Position numbers and translations under genes: made by a program. Positions 48,824 to 51,547 of a stretch of 51,547 nt of DNA are shown here, in pieces (the first letter of the stretch is position 1; each line of letters opens with the position of its first letter). A model generated the notes under the pieces. The model was not told the DNA's origin, did not search any database, and saw nothing but the letters and a program-made list of their open reading frames with translations. The stretch comes from Pseudoalteromonas fuliginea (GTDB lineage: Bacteria > Pseudomonadota > Gammaproteobacteria > Enterobacterales > Alteromonadaceae): positions 1 to 51,547 of the forward strand of contig NZ_JJNZ01000027.1 in the NCBI RefSeq assembly GCF_000690055.1. The letters run 5' to 3'.

Positions 48824-48915
48824 CTAGGCTAAAACTTTTATGAGGATTGGTACTATAAAAAATACCTATTTTAATTTACACAACGCTACGAGTGAGCAAT
48901 TTAAGACTGTAACGA
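48824..48915. repeat. Dispersed palindromic repeat, copy B, right part
   Basis: Continues with CTAGGC, AAAACTTTTAT and the arm CAACGCTACGAGTGAGCAATTTAA. GCTACGAGTGAGCAATTTAA (48885-48904) is nearly the reverse complement of TTAAATTGCACTGTAGC in the left part. Confidence 0.6.
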
Positions 48916-49174
48916 TATAGTAAGGGGTTGCGTTTAGTATTATATCGCTCTAAAAACACAGCCATACAGCATTAAAAAACAACAATACAATTTAAAATCA
49001 GAGACTTACATTTAAAACTCATATAATAGCAGCAAGAGTAATTTGCATATAAGCAGCAGGCCGATTACCCGCAAACCCAATATTTTCCAGTCATAAATAT
49101 CATTACGTGTGATTAATTATTCCAAATTCAAGTTAGTAAATATAATGTTATGGTCTCCTAAAATCGCAACGATT
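48916..49174. other. Remaining intergenic DNA before marC, no gene seen
   Basis: AT-rich, with only short frames. A hairpin TAAAATCG-CAA-CGATTTTA (49159-49177) overlaps the marC stop codon and may be its terminator, though it has no T-tract. Confidence 0.35.
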
Positions 49175-49795
49175 TTAAGTAAATACTTGCAAACCAAAGT
49201 AATGAGCAATACCGCTTAAAATATTTGTTACCGCAACTGAACTCAAAATAAGCCCCATTATTCTACTTATTATACTTGCACCACTGTCACCAATTAATTT
49301 ATGCACATGCGTAGCTAAGAGCAATAAAATTAGGACAATAGCCAACACCGCTAACATCGTTGATGATGTTATTAGCTGCTCAACCCATGTATGCTCTTCG
49401 TTACGAGTCATCAACACGGCCCCCAACATAGCACCAGGGCTTGCTATAGAAGGAATAGCCAGTGGGAAAATGGCGGTCTCAGTGCTATCTCGAACACTTT
49501 TTATTTCTGTTTCTGGTTTGCTTTCACCAAATATCATTGAAAGTGCAAAAATAAGTAATACTATGCCGCCAGCAATTTGAAATGCTGAAAGCGGAATTTC
49601 TATGGCATTAAGTAGTTGCTCACCCGCTACAACAAAAAATAAAAGCACGATGGCAGATACACCTACGGCTTTAAATATTACTTTGCGCTTAAATTTTTCA
49701 TCTTCACCGCGAGTAACTGCAATAAATACAGGCACAGTGCCAATGGGGTCTATCACCGCAAAAAAGAAGATAAATATAGCTAATAATTCATGCAT
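49175..49795 (-). CDS. MarC/YhgN family inner-membrane protein
   Basis: Six membrane helices, 206 residues, starting MHELLAIFIFFFAVIDPIGTVPVFIAVTRGED with the family signature DPIGTVPVF and later LVFALSMI-type helices; also PLAIPSIASPGAML. The function is not established in the family. The ATG at 49795 has AGGA nine bases upstream. A longer in-frame extension to 49960 would overlap the divergent zur gene and lacks family similarity, so it is rejected. The start leaves 91 bases of shared upstream region with zur. Confidence 0.88.
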   Translation of the reverse strand: MHELLAIFIFFFAVIDPIGTVPVFIAVTRGEDEKFKRKVIFKAVGVSAIVLLFFVVAGEQLLNAIEIPLSAFQIAGGIVLLIFALSMIFGESKPETEIKSVRDSTETAIFPLAIPSIASPGAMLGAVLMTRNEEHTWVEQLITSSTMLAVLAIVLILLLLATHVHKLIGDSGASIISRIMGLILSSVAVTNILSGIAHYFGLQVFT

Positions 49796-49886
49796 TACTG
49801 GGTTTCCTAGATAAAAAGCGTCTAATAAAAACGCTGCAACTACAACACAGTATGTTAGTATATCACGGTAGCGTAAGGATAAGAGA

Positions 49887-50327
49887 ATGATGAATATAGA
49901 ATCACTCGTAGGTAAAGCAAAACAAGTATGTGATAACCGTGGCGCACGTTTCACACCCATTCGTGAGAAAGTATTTCGCTTACTCGCTAGTGCCCAAGGT
50001 GGCGTGGGGGCCTATGACTTACTTGAACAATTAAAAGTAACTGAGTCAGGTGCTAAACCCGCCACTATATATCGCGCCTTAGATTTTTTGGCCGAACTAG
50101 GCTTTATTCATAAAATTGAAAGCACAAATGCATTTATGCTGTGTCATCATTTTGATCATATTCATCCCGTACAGTTATTAATTTGCGATACTTGTGGTTT
50201 TGTAAAAGAGTTACACTCTACCGTTATTTCGCATGAGCTTAATAACTTAGCGGCTGAGGGTGGATTTGTTGTTTCAGGACAAACTATCGAAGCACATGGA
50301 AAATGTGATTCTTGTAGGACATCCTAG
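49887..50327 (+). CDS. zur: Zinc uptake regulator (Fur family)
   Basis: Zn-responsive repressor of zinc uptake genes. Fur-type winged helix (AKPATIYRALDFLAELGFIHKIESTNAFMLCHHFDH), zinc-site Cys pairs CDTCG and CDSC with the family's final CxxC, and the Zur-type HHFDHIHPVQLLICD block. 146 residues. The DLLEQL and ALDFLAELGF segments resemble E. coli Zur more than Fur. Divergent from marC; no zinc-transporter gene is in view. Confidence 0.92.
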   Translation: MMNIESLVGKAKQVCDNRGARFTPIREKVFRLLASAQGGVGAYDLLEQLKVTESGAKPATIYRALDFLAELGFIHKIESTNAFMLCHHFDHIHPVQLLICDTCGFVKELHSTVISHELNNLAAEGGFVVSGQTIEAHGKCDSCRTS

Positions 50328-50404
50328 CCCTCAAAGTTACCCATATTGGCTATACTTAATATAATTATAGTCATTTTCATAGTATCAATTTAAGAGTAAG
50401 CAAT

Positions 50405-50872
50405 ATGAATGTAGAGTTCATCAATCCTTTTTTATCTTCTTTGATAAATGTATTAAGTACCATGGCTCAAACTCAATTAAAGCCAGGTAAGCCACGTATC
50501 AAAACAGATGAAATAGCCTGTGGTGATGTGTCTGGCCTTATTGGCATGGTAGGCCCACAAACTAAAGGTTCATTTTCAATTACCTTTGATGAAGAGCTTG
50601 CATTAACTATTATGGAACGCATGCTAGGCGAACGCCCTGATTCAATTGATGAAGAAGTAACCGATATGGTCGGCGAAATTACTAATATGGTTACCGGTGG
50701 CGCTAAAAATTTATTAGGTGAAAAAGGCTTTGATTTTGATATGGCAACACCTATTGTCGTATCAGGGAAAGGGCATACAATTACCCATAAAAGCCAAGGT
50801 AAAAAAATCATCATGCCATTCACTAGCGATGCTGGTAATGCAAATATTGAAGTTAGTTTCGATAAGCTATGA
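50405..50872 (+). CDS. cheX: CheX-family chemotaxis phosphatase-like protein
   Basis: CheX-like protein of 155 residues that may dephosphorylate CheY or other receiver domains. Conserved block [15 protein letters not shown] carries the E..N pair used in CheX/CheC/FliY catalysis (Glu around 96, Asn around 99). N-terminal [21 protein letters not shown] fits the family. AAGAG precedes the ATG. It overlaps the next gene by 4 bases. No other chemotaxis gene adjoins except the receptor 3 kb upstream. Confidence 0.88.
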   Translation: MNVEFINPFLSSLINVLSTMAQTQLKPGKPRIKTDEIACGDVSGLIGMVGPQTKGSFSITFDEELALTIMERMLGERPDSIDEEVTDMVGEITNMVTGGAKNLLGEKGFDFDMATPIVVSGKGHTITHKSQGKKIIMPFTSDAGNANIEVSFDKL

Positions 50873-51297
50873 GTTGGCAACAAAAGGTCATAGTATTAAA
50901 ACCTCGCTCGCGGGGTTTTCATCTAATTGACGACGAAATATTGTCTCAACTCCCTGAACTTACTACTTACACAGTAGGCTTGTTACACTTATTCATCCAA
51001 CATACCTCCGCTAGCCTTACTATAAACGAAAATGCCGATCCTACGGTGCGTATGGATATGGAAAGCCATTTCAATAAATTCGTTCCTGAATGCCAGCCTT
51101 ATTACCGCCATGATTATGAAGGCGATGACGACATGCCCGCACATATTAAAACCAGCACATTGGGCTGTGAGTTAACTATTCCTATTTCTAATGGGTATTT
51201 AGCACTAGGTACATGGCAAGGTATTTACTTAGGTGAACATCGCAACTCTGGTGGCGCTAGGCGTATTATAGCAACGATTCAGGGGGAGCGGCTTTAA
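50869..51297 (+). CDS. yjbQ: YjbQ/UPF0047 family protein
   Basis: Family with a weak thiamine-phosphate-synthase-like activity reported in E. coli YjbQ; true role unresolved. 142 residues with the signature [24 protein letters not shown] and [26 protein letters not shown]; the His residues of the putative metal site are in HLFIQHTSA and LGEHR. Starts within the cheX stop (ATGA). Confidence 0.93.
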   Translation: MSWQQKVIVLKPRSRGFHLIDDEILSQLPELTTYTVGLLHLFIQHTSASLTINENADPTVRMDMESHFNKFVPECQPYYRHDYEGDDDMPAHIKTSTLGCELTIPISNGYLALGTWQGIYLGEHRNSGGARRIIATIQGERL

Positions 51298-51547
51298 TAA
51301 AAGCTTCAGGTTTTAAATTATTGACTCCTCCTACCTCACTCATACCTCATAACTTCAAAGTACAATACCTTTATTGTAGGCGCAGAGCTCACGCAAGAAG
51401 CGATAGCTTCTAACAACCAAAACTTCAATGCTGAGTATTACATATGCAATAAAATAGATAAGAGAGACTTTAAATTATAATTTTATTTGTGATTTTTAAT
51501 ACAGAAACTTTAAGGATATAAAAAGATTGGAGCGGTACACGAGGCTC
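51298..51547. other. Intergenic end of window with a small hairpin
   Basis: No gene seen. A short perfect hairpin AGAAGC-GATA-GCTTCT lies at 51396-51411 next to GTAGGCGCAGAGCTCACGC, which looks like part of a dispersed repeat but has no second copy in this window. Confidence 0.35.

Noticed and set aside
49796..49960. A 55-residue N-terminal extension of MarC
   Set aside because: It would overlap zur, is not family-like, and a good site precedes the ATG at 49795.

Overview
The window looks like chromosomal DNA of a marine gammaproteobacterium of the Alteromonadales, most likely Pseudoalteromonas. This is inferred from gene order (rplM-rpsI-petABC-sspAB, the mla and kds/lpt/rpoN clusters), low GC, protein character and AT-rich intergenic repeats; no database search was possible. 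Almost all of the window is core housekeeping DNA. No rRNA, tRNA, CRISPR array or intact prophage was seen.

Region 1-4.7 kb is accessory: a partial unknown gene, then a two-gene minus-strand operon encoding an OLD-family ATPase/TOPRIM nuclease and a UvrD-like helicase. This is the gene pair of the Gabija anti-phage system, here with larger proteins than the classical ones. The block ends at the RNase P RNA gene (rnpB), where core synteny begins.

Region 4.7-13.4 kb: rnpB, rsmI, then the divergent envelope/replication cluster lpoA-yraN-diaA-dolP, then the minus-strand genes sspB, sspA and petCBA (stringent starvation proteins and cytochrome bc1), with a possible FNR-type promoter upstream of petA. 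Region 13.9-19.4 kb: rpsI-rplM with a leader palindrome, zapE, zapG and the periplasmic proteases degQ and degS.

Region 19.4-34.3 kb is an outer-membrane and nitrogen-regulation supercluster. The minus-strand mlaFEDCB-ibaG-murA operon (lipid asymmetry, peptidoglycan precursor) stands divergent to a CaCA exchanger-kdsD-kdsC-lptC-lptA-lptB-rpoN-hpf-ptsN-rapZ-npr-mgtE series (KDO and LPS export, sigma-54, PTS-Ntr), followed by a membrane-anchored thioredoxin-like protein.

Region 34.4-51.5 kb is a looser mix: ygiQ, a REC-GGDEF-EAL regulator with a degenerate GGDEF site, a SRPBCC protein that probably starts at ATT, a DUF2806-like protein, an outer-membrane protein, a DUF2333 protein, a PCu(A)C copper chaperone, a reduced psp operon (pspA, pspC-like, an unknown membrane protein) with a good sigma-54 promoter, dusA, a chemoreceptor, a small beta-barrel, marC, zur, cheX and yjbQ. 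Two copies of a dispersed palindromic repeat lie here; one appears split by a 349-bp non-coding mobile-element remnant flanked by a 6-bp direct repeat.
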